A DNA stretch of 64,000 nucleotides from a virus. The notes below the pieces were generated by a model. That model had not been told where the DNA came from. It searched no databases and saw nothing but the letters and a program-made list of their open reading frames with translations. The stretch is from IMG/VR virus record IMGVR_UViG_3300017923_000003, positions 1 to 64,000 of that record; one strand, written 5' to 3'. Of this stretch, positions 35,628 to 43,568 are shown one piece after another; the stretch's first letter is position 1; each line of letters opens with the position of its first letter. Position numbers and translations under genes: made by a program.

Positions 35628-36092
35628 ATGGAAATGTATCTAGTATTGAACGCAGAAGATGAGAAAGAACTTTATTTTAACCAGAAAGAAGACAGATTAA
35701 TAAAAGAGGGAACAAAAAAAGAACTTGAAACGATTCCTGTAAATGTAAACGATTTTAATATAGATAACTTAGAAGAATTAAAACACGATATCAAAAATAA
35801 AATCCACAAGACAGGAAAACATATACACCATTCATTAACCAGTATTGAAAAAGCAAATGGAACTATAGATGAAGCATCACAAACAAGTTTCGTTTTGGAT
35901 GCGGATATCAACAACACAGAATCCAGACATCTAATAGTAGAAATTGACGAAAATGATGGTGTGAAATTATCAGAAAACAACACAAACCATATCGAAATAG
36001 ATGATATACATCTGGATGATATGGTAAAGATCAAAGAAGCAGTTAATAAATATTCTATGATGTATGATATAGTTTCTGAAAATTTAGAATAA
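35628..36092 (+). CDS. unknown small acidic protein
   Basis: The 154-residue product starts at ATG 35628 behind AGGGAAGG. It is acidic and Asn/Ile-rich, with a His-rich turn (KTGKHIHHSLTS). It is the last gene of the post-sheath unit and ends at a bidirectional terminator. No family is recognised. Confidence 0.55.
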   Translation: MEMYLVLNAEDEKELYFNQKEDRLIKEGTKKELETIPVNVNDFNIDNLEELKHDIKNKIHKTGKHIHHSLTSIEKANGTIDEASQTSFVLDADINNTESRHLIVEIDENDGVKLSENNTNHIEIDDIHLDDMVKIKEAVNKYSMMYDIVSENLE

Positions 36093-36100
36093 AAATAAGG

Positions 36101-36118
36101 GGAGGGTGTTAACCCTCC
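36101..36118. terminator. bidirectional terminator
   Basis: GGAGGG / CCCTCC with loop TGTTAA, between convergent units. Confidence 0.8.
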
Positions 36119-36123
36119 TCATT

Positions 36124-36573
36124 TTATCTATGAAATCGAATATAATAAACATAAGTAACTAGTAATGGGAAATAAACAAGCCAGCTTATTCCTAAAATAT
36201 TTAATGTTGTAAAACCTTTATCGAATATTATTATAGTTGTGATGCTCACCATTATAAATAAAGCTTTAACGGCATAGATGTGCACTATAGATCTTACAGT
36301 CTTTAATACCTCTACATCGTAATAACTGTGTAATAGATTGGTAAGCATTATTGTGTTCAATATAAAAGGTGTTATTAATAGCAATTGTAAATGAATATCC
36401 AGATTTGACAGAGGAAAATAAAACAAACAAAAAATGAATGTTAGCCCAACCAAAATCTGCTTATCTTCCTTGATCAACCTATTCCATTTATTCTGTCTTT
36501 TTGTTACAAAGTATACTATGACGAATTGCTCAGGAACCGATACAAGTAAATAAAGTAGGAGATTATATTTCAT
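36124..36573 (-). CDS. polytopic membrane protein in lysis-type unit
   Basis: The 149-residue product starts at ATG 36573 behind TAAGGAG. About five hydrophobic segments cover most of its length. It is the last gene of a four-gene unit that begins with the endolysin. It might be an accessory holin or a membrane-modifying protein. No family is recognised. Confidence 0.55.
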   Translation of the reverse strand: MKYNLLLYLLVSVPEQFVIVYFVTKRQNKWNRLIKEDKQILVGLTFIFCLFYFPLSNLDIHLQLLLITPFILNTIMLTNLLHSYYDVEVLKTVRSIVHIYAVKALFIMVSITTIIIFDKGFTTLNILGISWLVYFPLLVTYVYYIRFHR

Positions 36574-36842
36574 TATAAATTCTCCTTAGTTATTCTTTTA
36601 GTAAGTGCATCAGTTTCTTTGATTATGGCTATTCTTTCATTCATCATTTTTTTCCACCCATAAATCACGTTTAAAACAGTGTAAAAGAAAATCAGAAAAA
36701 ATATGAAAACAAATGTCGTTGTAAATAACCATATGACTGAACTTATAGCTAGTGAAACTGTAAATGGAGATAAGTTAAAAAGCCAAACCCACGATATACC
36801 CATCAGTATCGTGATTAGGGTTAGTATCATAAGTTCAAGCAT
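36573..36842 (-). CDS. small two-TM membrane protein, holin candidate
   Basis: The 89-residue product starts at ATG 36842 (GGGGCGA upstream) and abuts the next gene by one shared base. Two hydrophobic segments (MLILTLITILMGISWVWLF-like and the stretch around FVFIFFLIFFYTVLNVIY) are followed by a charged tail, a topology used by class II holins. It is cotranscribed with the amidase. Confidence 0.5.
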   Translation of the reverse strand: MLELMILTLITILMGISWVWLFNLSPFTVSLAISSVIWLFTTTFVFIFFLIFFYTVLNVIYGWKKMMNERIAIIKETDALTKRITKENL

Positions 36843-36848
36843 TTTTCT

Positions 36849-37208
36849 TTAATCGCCCCCCTCTTTATTAATAGTTTTGGTGGCTTGGTTTTCCCCATTT
36901 TCTTCCATTTGTTTATTATGTGTTTCGAGTTGTAAGCTTAATTTGTCTAATTTATCGTTGGTCTTTTCTATCTCCTTTAGAGTGCTTTTGTCTTTTTCCA
37001 TATCAAGATTAATGGCTAAAGAAAGATCATTTATAGCCTTAGACCATTCTTTATTTATCTTAAATTGGTTTCTATTATTTATTAACATTATCACCAATAA
37101 AAAAATAAAAATTGTAAAAAAAATAAATAAAGTAAGTGGTATAATATCAGCACTCCCAAAGAGTTTCAAAATTCCTTCGTTTGAAAGGATCTTTTCTGCT
37201 GTGGCCAC
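36849..37208 (-). CDS. membrane-anchored coiled-coil protein in lysis-type unit
   Basis: The 119-residue product starts at GTG 37208, seven bases after GGGAGGT. One strong membrane segment (about 22-44, IIPLTLFIFFTIFIFLLVIML) is followed by a heptad-rich helix of about 60 residues (EKDKSTLKEIEKTNDKLDKL). Its topology resembles the gene at 3684. It lies between the amidase and a holin-like gene. Confidence 0.55.
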   Translation of the reverse strand: MATAEKILSNEGILKLFGSADIIPLTLFIFFTIFIFLLVIMLINNRNQFKINKEWSKAINDLSLAINLDMEKDKSTLKEIEKTNDKLDKLSLQLETHNKQMEENGENQATKTINKEGGD

Positions 37209-37238
37209 ATTATACCTCCCCTCTTTATATTGGGATAT

Positions 37239-37817
37239 TTAAGTAAAGTTTTTATAGATAGCACTCAGCAATAGGTCGCTTACAATTTCAGCGTTTTCAT
37301 TCATTTCTTCTTCAGTTTCTATAGAGTCTATAAAAAATGGTTCCACAATAACACAAGGTTTAGCTGTGTTTATCAACATGTGACCACCTCTATCAGATCT
37401 CTTTTTGGCTTTAATTCCTCTATCATTATAACCTAGTCTTAGGAGTTCTTTTTGTGTTAATTCTGCTAATAGTTCAGAGGCTGAGGATTTCTCGTAATAA
37501 AGGGTTTCTGTCCCCTGTGCTTCGGAATTAAATGCATTAAGATGTAAGGAAATAATAAAATCTGGTCTTAAATAATTTAATTCATCAGGTAATTTAGAAT
37601 AAGAATTTCTTGAAGTCAATATGAGACTTAATGACTTGTCTTTTTCTTTCTTTAACATTTGGGTTGCTATATCCATCACTACATCGTGTTCACTAATACC
37701 CAACTTATCATTATATGCACCAGGTTTGTCTATACTATGTCCTGGTATAATCAAAACCCTAATGATGTCATTATGGGGTTTTCTACCAACTATTTTTCTA
37801 TAAGCATTCTCGTTCAA
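37239..37817 (-). CDS. N-acetylmuramoyl-L-alanine amidase (amidase_3), endolysin
   Basis: The 192-residue product uses TTG at 37817, seven bases after AAGGAGGT. It should cut the bond between muramic acid and the peptide stem of peptidoglycan. Zinc and catalytic residues are visible in order: His27 in IIPGHSIDKPGA, Glu43 in ISEHDVV, His92 in SLHLNAF and Glu159 in VEPFF. The length is a bare catalytic domain, with no cell-wall-binding module and no signal peptide, so release would need a holin. The three genes after it in the unit are small membrane proteins. Confidence 0.85.
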   Translation of the reverse strand: MNENAYRKIVGRKPHNDIIRVLIIPGHSIDKPGAYNDKLGISEHDVVMDIATQMLKKEKDKSLSLILTSRNSYSKLPDELNYLRPDFIISLHLNAFNSEAQGTETLYYEKSSASELLAELTQKELLRLGYNDRGIKAKKRSDRGGHMLINTAKPCVIVEPFFIDSIETEEEMNENAEIVSDLLLSAIYKNFT

Positions 37818-37852
37818 GTTATTTACCTCCTTCTTTTATTTTTATTAGTTCT

Positions 37853-37866
37853 CTAAACGAATTGTT
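37853..37866 (-). promoter_or_regulatory. AACA-type (late-like) promoter of the lysis unit
   Basis: Minus-strand AACAATTCGTTTAG, 36 nt before the TTG at 37817. Confidence 0.55.
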
Positions 37867-37893
37867 GATTAGCCTTTCAAAACGTAAATAAAG

Positions 37894-37914
37894 GGTGGGG
37901 TTACAAACCCCACC
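37894..37914. terminator. intrinsic terminator
   Basis: GGTGGGG / CCCCACC with loop TTACAAA, after the gene at 37938. Confidence 0.75.
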
Positions 37915-37937
37915 TTTATATTGTGTCGATTTCTTAA

Positions 37938-38228
37938 TTATTCTTGAAGTTTTTTTTCAAAGTCATCGTATCTATCATTTTCTGTTAATTTTTTGTATTC
38001 TTCACTGACACTCACATAGTCTTCTTTATCACCATTCATTAACATGGTCTCTAACTTGTGTATACTGTAACCATGGCTAATATGTAGCTCACAGGCATAA
38101 AAGGCTTCGTCTAAATCTTTAGCTGCTTTAGCAATCTTTCTTAACTGGTATTCTTTAAATTTGTCTTCTTTTCCCCCAAACCCTAAAGAATCTGTTAAAT
38201 AATCGAAAATATAGTTTTTAGTTTTCAT
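37938..38228 (-). CDS. small unknown protein
   Basis: The 96-residue product starts at ATG 38228 behind GGAGATGG. It is helical and charged, with no motif recognised. It is cotranscribed with the HTH protein at 38251. Confidence 0.55.
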   Translation of the reverse strand: MKTKNYIFDYLTDSLGFGGKEDKFKEYQLRKIAKAAKDLDEAFYACELHISHGYSIHKLETMLMNGDKEDYVSVSEEYKKLTENDRYDDFEKKLQE

Positions 38229-38250
38229 CTAAACCATCTCCATTTTTATA

Positions 38251-38646
38251 TTATTTGGATAGTTGTTTTACTACCCTAGAAACCGTAGACTGACTAACAC
38301 CAAATATTCTACCTAACTGGTGTTGTGAAAATAAACCAGACATATAGAAATGATATATCTTTTTCTTCATTTCTAAACTTATTAACCCTCTCCTCTTTTT
38401 TTCTAAATTGATATTTAAAGTCTCCAATTTACTATAGAAGTTATTGACTATTTTAATAAGTTCTTTAAGTTCTTTTTTATCCTCTTTATTTATGTCATCT
38501 TCTTCAATAGCTTCTTTTAAAACATTATCGAGATTATTGGATGTTGCCTCAGAAATAACCAGACACCTATGTATGTTATCTCTTTTATCCTCATCCAGTT
38601 CTTTTAAATTGGAGTTTTTAGAAAAATCAAACTGAGTTTGTTCCAT
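38251..38646 (-). CDS. helix-turn-helix DNA-binding protein
   Basis: The 131-residue product starts at ATG 38646 behind GGGTGG. An N-terminal acidic helical region is followed at about residues 100-129 by a clear helix-turn-helix: SGLFSQHQLGRIFGVSQSTV then SRVVKQ, the pattern seen in resolvase-type and sigma-like HTHs and in small terminase subunits. It could be a transcription factor or a terminase small subunit. No large terminase is in the window to decide. Confidence 0.6.
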   Translation of the reverse strand: MEQTQFDFSKNSNLKELDEDKRDNIHRCLVISEATSNNLDNVLKEAIEEDDINKEDKKELKELIKIVNNFYSKLETLNINLEKKRRGLISLEMKKKIYHFYMSGLFSQHQLGRIFGVSQSTVSRVVKQLSK

Positions 38647-38684
38647 TTATTTTTTCACCACCCATAAAAAGTAGAATACGACGA

Positions 38685-38697
38685 CTATCTCAATGTT
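38685..38697 (-). promoter_or_regulatory. AACA-type (late-like) promoter
   Basis: Minus-strand AACATTGAGATAG, 39 nt before the ATG at 38646. Confidence 0.45.
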
Positions 38698-38741
38698 AAA
38701 TCTCTTCATATATATGTTGGGAGTTTTATAATATTCACAAA

Positions 38742-38769
38742 AAAATAGGGAGATTATAATCCCTATTTT
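38742..38769. terminator. intrinsic terminator
   Basis: AAAATAGGG / CCCTATTTT with loop AGATTATAAT overlaps the stop codon of the gene at 38763. Confidence 0.7.
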
Positions 38770-39044
38770 CTATATACCTCCTCAGGTATGATGAGAGTTT
38801 GTCCGACTCTCAACATACTGTTTTCTAAATTATTCATTTCCTTTATTAAGGAAACCAACATATGTCCATCTATATTTTCTCGACCCTTAATAGTATTTAA
38901 TGCCTCCCAAATTGTATCATTTGGTCCTACTGTAAACTGAACAGTGTCGTTAAAACCTATTTCATAAGACATAGATTCATAAACAATACCACCTAGACCA
39001 AAAAGTAAACTAACCATGACTATCAAAATAATTATGTTTTTCAT
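38763..39044 (-). CDS. YneA-like membrane-anchored LysM protein
   Basis: The 93-residue product starts at ATG 39044 (the ATG at 39053 overlaps the GGGAG site). It has one N-terminal membrane segment (IIILIVMVSLLFGLGGIVY) and a single LysM-like domain: FTVGPNDTIWEALNTIKGRE, then LVSLIKEMNNLENSMLRVGQ and TLIIPEE. Size and layout match YneA of bacilli, the SOS-induced inhibitor of cell division. As the only gene behind an early-type promoter, it could block host septation early in infection. That role is inferred. A peptidoglycan-binding function other than division control is also possible. Confidence 0.65.
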   Translation of the reverse strand: MKNIIILIVMVSLLFGLGGIVYESMSYEIGFNDTVQFTVGPNDTIWEALNTIKGRENIDGHMLVSLIKEMNNLENSMLRVGQTLIIPEEVYRK

Positions 39045-39091
39045 TCTCTTCATCTCCCTTTTTTTATTATGTAGTGTTTCCTTTCACTTTT

Positions 39092-39103
39092 ATAATATAT
39101 AAT
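39092..39103 (-). promoter_or_regulatory. early-type promoter of the YneA-like gene
   Basis: Exact minus-strand ATTATATATTAT, 48 nt before the ATG at 39044. Confidence 0.6.
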
Positions 39104-39125
39104 TATAATTTATATAGTAGTTTAC

Positions 39126-39147
39126 CCCAGGGTTTTTACACCCTGGG
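39126..39147. terminator. intrinsic terminator
   Basis: CCCAGGG / CCCTGGG with loop TTTTTACA, after the chaperonin gene. T-runs are short. Confidence 0.65.
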
Positions 39148-39156
39148 ATTTATATA

Positions 39157-40809
39157 CTACATTCCTGTTTTATCGAAATGGTTTGTAACATACACATCTG
39201 AGAAGATAATCTGATTAGCTGTAATAAAAATCTTTACAATCTCTAATGCCGCTAATAAAATAACCTTTTCAGATTGGAAAGGATTTGTTATGGTATAAGT
39301 TAATTCCTCATCTTTAACATCATATGTCTTTAGTATGCTCTTTTTATCTTCAGGGTCTAAATGAGTGATCTCTTCTACAATATCATCTGAGACATCTCTT
39401 CTAGACATATCAACAATGACATCAAATAATTTTTTATAGGAATCTTTAATTGCATTTGCGATTTCAGCAATACCTTCATCTTTATATTCAAATGAATTGA
39501 TTGTTTTAATCATTGCTGTGTTCATACCAGACACAATACCTTCTTTAGCATAATTCATAGCCAGTGTGGCATCCATAAACATAGAATAAATCCTTCTAGC
39601 TTCTTCTGGAATATTACCACCAACTTTGATATCAGCAACCTTACTTGTCATTTTATTATATCTATAAGTTGCTTTCTTTCTATCTTCAAGACTACCGTTT
39701 TCCATTTGTCTTTCTATCAAACTAATCCTATCGTTGTATAGTAGGTCATTATTTCGTTTTTTAATCATGAAAGTTGTGCTATATGTCCCCACTTTAATGT
39801 CAGCGACCGATAATTTATTGAAGTTTTCTTTAAATGTATCCATAAAGTCTTCAGCATCGTGTAGATTAAGCACAACAGTACCAAGGTATGCCATGACATC
39901 TCCATAATGGTCTCGTCCATCCATGGTACCACCTCTGTCCACACTTAAAAAGAATACACCCAGATTTTTTTGTTCCATATTCATTTTCTGTAATCTTTGT
40001 TTAATTTTTCTTGTTGCTGTTGCAGAATATTCTGGTGCAATAAACATGAGTTTAGAATTGGTATCAGAAACATAATCTAAGACATCGTATATTTTTTCGA
40101 TTTGTTCTACTGATTCTATTTTTTCTCCAGCCACAAATACTTTACATTCTTTAAGTACGGCATTATTTAAAGCACTACCAATACCAAACATTAAAGAAGA
40201 CCTAATGTCCATACCTTTTGAAACATCAACTTTGATTTTATCAGACCCTTCATTAATAGATGCGACTATGTTCATATCCTTTGGGTCATCAAAAACTTCT
40301 AGTGCTTCTTTAACATAATTGGTTAATTCTTTATCGTTATTTAAAGAAGTGTAAGCTATATTCAAAAACTCTTCTTTATTTTCTGGAACATACTTAATTT
40401 TATCCAAAGAGTCTATTAAAGCATGTCCTAAACCGTTCACATCACCTATAAAATCTTGTGGTGTTTTGCCACGGTAACTTTCTTCAAAGACTTCATTTAA
40501 GTTTTCAAAAAGTGCCTCAGCAAGAAGTACAGCTGTTGTCTTACCATCACCAGAAGTTAATAATGTTTTATTTGTTAAGCTCCTCACCATATTAGTGACC
40601 CAGACTGCAAGTTCACTTTCTGGTTTTAAAGAATTCAGTATACTGTAACCATCCTTAGTCACCTTGTGTTCATCAATAATGATAGAACTGCTCCCGAAAG
40701 GAGAGTAAGATTTAGCTAATATACCACTCATCTCTTTTAGAATCTCACCGATTTTTTCTTTAGTGTCTATTTCGTTTCCTGTTGCATTGAAGTTTTTAAA
40801 TGTACTCAT
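39157..40809 (-). CDS. GroEL-like group I chaperonin of phage type
   Basis: The 550-residue product starts at ATG 40809 behind GGGAGG. Features of GroEL are TKDGYSIL at 51-58 (GroEL TKDGVSVA), GDGKTTAVLLAEAL at 87-100 (GDGTTTATVLA, with Lys replacing one Thr), IKVGGNIPEEARR followed by FMDATLAMNYAKEGIVSGM (VGAATEVEMKEK...[20 protein letters not shown], keeping the hydrolytic Asp) and a C-terminal region ending ITANQIIFSDVYV. The nucleotide loop GPKG is replaced by SPFGSS. The C-terminal GGM repeat is absent. No GroES is seen in the window. Phage chaperonins are known from EL, OBP and AR9. They fold phage proteins and can work without a co-chaperonin. Confidence 0.88.
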   Translation of the reverse strand: MSTFKNFNATGNEIDTKEKIGEILKEMSGILAKSYSPFGSSSIIIDEHKVTKDGYSILNSLKPESELAVWVTNMVRSLTNKTLLTSGDGKTTAVLLAEALFENLNEVFEESYRGKTPQDFIGDVNGLGHALIDSLDKIKYVPENKEEFLNIAYTSLNNDKELTNYVKEALEVFDDPKDMNIVASINEGSDKIKVDVSKGMDIRSSLMFGIGSALNNAVLKECKVFVAGEKIESVEQIEKIYDVLDYVSDTNSKLMFIAPEYSATATRKIKQRLQKMNMEQKNLGVFFLSVDRGGTMDGRDHYGDVMAYLGTVVLNLHDAEDFMDTFKENFNKLSVADIKVGTYSTTFMIKKRNNDLLYNDRISLIERQMENGSLEDRKKATYRYNKMTSKVADIKVGGNIPEEARRIYSMFMDATLAMNYAKEGIVSGMNTAMIKTINSFEYKDEGIAEIANAIKDSYKKLFDVIVDMSRRDVSDDIVEEITHLDPEDKKSILKTYDVKDEELTYTITNPFQSEKVILLAALEIVKIFITANQIIFSDVYVTNHFDKTGM

Positions 40810-40841
40810 TTTATTCCTCCCTTAGTAATTTAATTTTCTGT

Positions 40842-40854
40842 CTACATTTTTGTT
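40842..40854 (-). promoter_or_regulatory. AACA-type (late-like) promoter of the chaperonin
   Basis: Minus-strand AACAAAAATGTAG, 33 nt before the ATG at 40809. Confidence 0.6.
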
Positions 40855-40868
40855 GTACAATATAGTTT

Positions 40869-41705
40869 TTACCAAACTCCGGTTTCTAGTATTCTGTTTG
40901 TGGGGAAATCATCTTTATTTATAAAACCATAATTGGTTGGTAGAAGTATTAATACATTTGAAAAATATTCTTCTAAATATTTTTCAATTATTTCTTTATC
41001 AACTGTTGATATATATATTAAAGCTTCATCTTCTGTTTTCAATTCTTCCGATATATCTTCTTCTAAATCATCTATATATAAGAAATCTAAAACTATATCG
41101 TATTCCAATTCCAAAGTGTTTACTGGTGAGACAATATTTTTATATATATTATATTCCAGTTTGTTTTTAAAAACTATCTTATGTGTTTTTTTAAATTGAT
41201 TGGGAAACGACACCATACCATCGCATACACCGGATGTTATAGTTTTTAATTGTAACGGAAACCCATCATAAATACTAAAGAGGTCCTCTAAAGTAATGAA
41301 GACCTCATCCTCTCTCAATAGTATTTTCTCATGAATTTCATCAGGGTTTTCTATTCCGAGTTTCCCCTTTATATCATTTAATAATTCACTACATTGATCA
41401 TATATTTTTTCTAACCTATCATCACCACTGGCGTAGTCTTTAAATAGTTCTACCAAATCATCATCTTCTGGCAGTTCTATATCAATATCGTTTGGATCAT
41501 GGTCTCTTTTATTTTTTTCTTCTTCTGATAGATTATTAAACTCTTCGATATTTTCTAAAGCTTCAAAAAAATTTTCTATATCTAGCATGAAACTTGTCAA
41601 AGAATAAAGAAGAGTAAATTGTGTAGAAAAAAGTATATCATCAGCAAAAAAATAATACTTTTCTATATTTTCTAAATCATGGATGTTATCAAATTTAGTT
41701 TTCAT
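40869..41705 (-). CDS. unknown acidic protein
   Basis: The 278-residue product starts at ATG 41705 behind TTGGAGATGG, 17 bases after the helicase gene, so it shares its transcript. It is very acidic (clusters such as DPNDIDIELPEDDDL), with alternating helical and beta-prone stretches. No family is recognised. Confidence 0.6.
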   Translation of the reverse strand: MKTKFDNIHDLENIEKYYFFADDILFSTQFTLLYSLTSFMLDIENFFEALENIEEFNNLSEEEKNKRDHDPNDIDIELPEDDDLVELFKDYASGDDRLEKIYDQCSELLNDIKGKLGIENPDEIHEKILLREDEVFITLEDLFSIYDGFPLQLKTITSGVCDGMVSFPNQFKKTHKIVFKNKLEYNIYKNIVSPVNTLELEYDIVLDFLYIDDLEEDISEELKTEDEALIYISTVDKEIIEKYLEEYFSNVLILLPTNYGFINKDDFPTNRILETGVW

Positions 41706-41722
41706 ATATATCCATCTCCAAG

Positions 41723-43198
41723 TTATTTTTCTAATTTTTGATATTCAACTTCATCGAATTCGCTATGAATATATTTTTTTAATTCTTTATAATAAAAATA
41801 ATTTCTATAAAAAGATGTATCAAACATCTTATACCATCTTCCTCTTAATCCCCCCACACGACCGACACGACCTATTAGCTGCACAAATATAGATGCACTC
41901 CTATAGGTTTCCATATCAACCAGTGTTTCTAGGTTTTTAATATCTAATGCTCTACCCATACTAGAAGAGATAGAAATTATTACCGATTTATTTAAAGCTT
42001 CATCTTTTTCTTTTTTATCAACGTCAGAATTATATATCCCAATTATCGAGGGATCGATATTATAATCCTTTATCAATAAACCTTTTATTAATTCGCAGTT
42101 TTCTATTTTACCAGTAAAGAATATATGTTTTCTTTCTGGATTATTTTTTAATTCTTTTTTGATGTGTTTTAAAGGAATATCTAAAAAGCTTTTTAAAACT
42201 TTTTTCTTTTTAATTATATACTGGTGATATTTATCAGGGTCAAAGAAAGGTTCCCACCTTTGTCCAGTATTTTTATATGTGTAACATTTTTTCTTCTCCT
42301 TTTTCTCTGGATCAGATTTCAAAAATACGATATGAGCATCTCTATTGGGTGTTTCATTTGCATATAAATCTTTACCCAATTGGTATACTCTATTAAATGC
42401 GTATTTAAAAACTTGGTTATCGTAATATCCAGATTTAAAAGGTGTAGCTGTTAAATATAAGTTATATCTAAAAGAGGAATGACAATCTATTCTGAACATA
42501 TTTTCTACAGCCAAATCAAACTCATCAAATATCTTTAGGTTAACACCCATAGCTAGAAACCATTGGTTTAATTTTTTATAACCGTTATCTCTTATAAAGT
42601 TTGAGACTGTCCTGTGTGTTGTTATAAACACATCATAGTCATCACCATTTTCAAATAGATAGTGTACCCTGGTTTTACCTCTGGCTATATATATCCTATC
42701 CTCATCTATATGGGTATGCTCTACAAAACCTTTTGCCCACTGTTTACACTGTCTACCGTTTTTAACGAATATAATGGGTTTTCTATTTAGCTTATGGGTT
42801 AGGTAAATGGCAGCAAATGTCTTACCTCTACCAGTTGGCATATCCACAATAGCTTGTGTGTCTCCTCTTTTAAAATTGTCATGAACATTATTGATTATCT
42901 TAGACTGTTTTTTAAATGGGTTATTTTTCATTTTAAAACCAAGTTTATCCCCCACATCTAAAAACCCACCCATTTGGGTTTTATTTGTTTTCAAATATTT
43001 AAAAAGTTCAGACTTACCTATACCTTTTGGTACCGAATAGGCATCTTTTTCTCTATTGTAAAAATACCCCAAAGGTACTTTTTCTCTAGTATGATAGTCT
43101 ATAGTTTCTAAATTCTCTAAAAGATCTTCTATACCTTTATTAGGGTTTATTATTTTATAACTTGCACCATACTCTAATATTTTCATTTCTTTTGACAT
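41723..43198 (-). CDS. SF2 DEAD/DEAH-type helicase, UvsW/RecG-like
   Basis: The 491-residue product starts at ATG 43198 (GGAAGGTGG). Motif I is DMPTGRGKTFAA at 119-130, motif II is DEFD at 225-228, motif III is LTATP at 249-253, and motif VI is FVQLIGRVGRVGG in the C-terminal RecA domain, with a preceding KHIFFTGKIENCE strand. This is the core of phage UvsW-type helicases, which unwind branched DNA in recombination-dependent replication and repair. An RNA helicase role cannot be excluded. It is the first gene after a late-type promoter. Confidence 0.85.
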   Translation of the reverse strand: MSKEMKILEYGASYKIINPNKGIEDLLENLETIDYHTREKVPLGYFYNREKDAYSVPKGIGKSELFKYLKTNKTQMGGFLDVGDKLGFKMKNNPFKKQSKIINNVHDNFKRGDTQAIVDMPTGRGKTFAAIYLTHKLNRKPIIFVKNGRQCKQWAKGFVEHTHIDEDRIYIARGKTRVHYLFENGDDYDVFITTHRTVSNFIRDNGYKKLNQWFLAMGVNLKIFDEFDLAVENMFRIDCHSSFRYNLYLTATPFKSGYYDNQVFKYAFNRVYQLGKDLYANETPNRDAHIVFLKSDPEKKEKKKCYTYKNTGQRWEPFFDPDKYHQYIIKKKKVLKSFLDIPLKHIKKELKNNPERKHIFFTGKIENCELIKGLLIKDYNIDPSIIGIYNSDVDKKEKDEALNKSVIISISSSMGRALDIKNLETLVDMETYRSASIFVQLIGRVGRVGGLRGRWYKMFDTSFYRNYFYYKELKKYIHSEFDEVEYQKLEK

Positions 43199-43234
43199 GG
43201 TTTATAATTCACCACCTTCCAGACATTTAAAAGT

Positions 43235-43247
43235 CTATAGACTTGTT
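43235..43247 (-). promoter_or_regulatory. AACA-type (late-like) promoter of the helicase unit
   Basis: Minus-strand AACAAGTCTATAG, 37 nt before the ATG at 43198. Confidence 0.6.
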
Positions 43248-43271
43248 TCAACACCATAATTTTAAATAAAA

Positions 43272-43297
43272 AAAACAAGGGTTTTACCCCTTGTTTT
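43272..43297. terminator. intrinsic terminator
   Basis: AAAACAAGGG / CCCTTGTTTT with loop TTTTAC, after the ChaB-like gene. Confidence 0.8.
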
Positions 43298-43300
43298 AAT

Positions 43301-43549
43301 TTACGGTATATCCATAAAGATTTCTACGGACTCTTTAATCTTTTTACTCTTTGATTTTTTGACCCACTTATCATCTTTATTCTTTTTATATATTCTTTTT
43401 ACAGCAGACCAAGCTATAGCGTGTGATTCAGCTTCATCCCCATTATCGTCAAAGGAACTATTGAATGCTGCTATATAGACATCCTGTGCGTGTTTAGGTA
43501 GGTTCTCCTTAACACTGTCTGGTAAATCTTTCTTTTTTTTATACGGCAT
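43301..43549 (-). CDS. ChaB family protein
   Basis: The 82-residue product starts at ATG 43549 behind GGGGGG. It matches the ChaB pattern: MPYKKKKDLPDSVKENLPKH near the start, then AQDVYIAAFNSSFDD and SHAIAWSAVKRIYKKN. ChaB was named a cation transport regulator in E. coli, but its molecular role is unclear, and homologues are frequent in phages and plasmids. It is 19 bases downstream of the beta-prime C-terminal gene and would be cotranscribed with it. Confidence 0.8.
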   Translation of the reverse strand: MPYKKKKDLPDSVKENLPKHAQDVYIAAFNSSFDDNGDEAESHAIAWSAVKRIYKKNKDDKWVKKSKSKKIKESVEIFMDIP

Positions 43550-43568
43550 TTTTTATACCCCCCATTCT

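Noticed and set aside
41137-41153. TAT-rich early-like string inside the gene at 40869
   Set aside because: It is within coding sequence, with no downstream gene on that strand.
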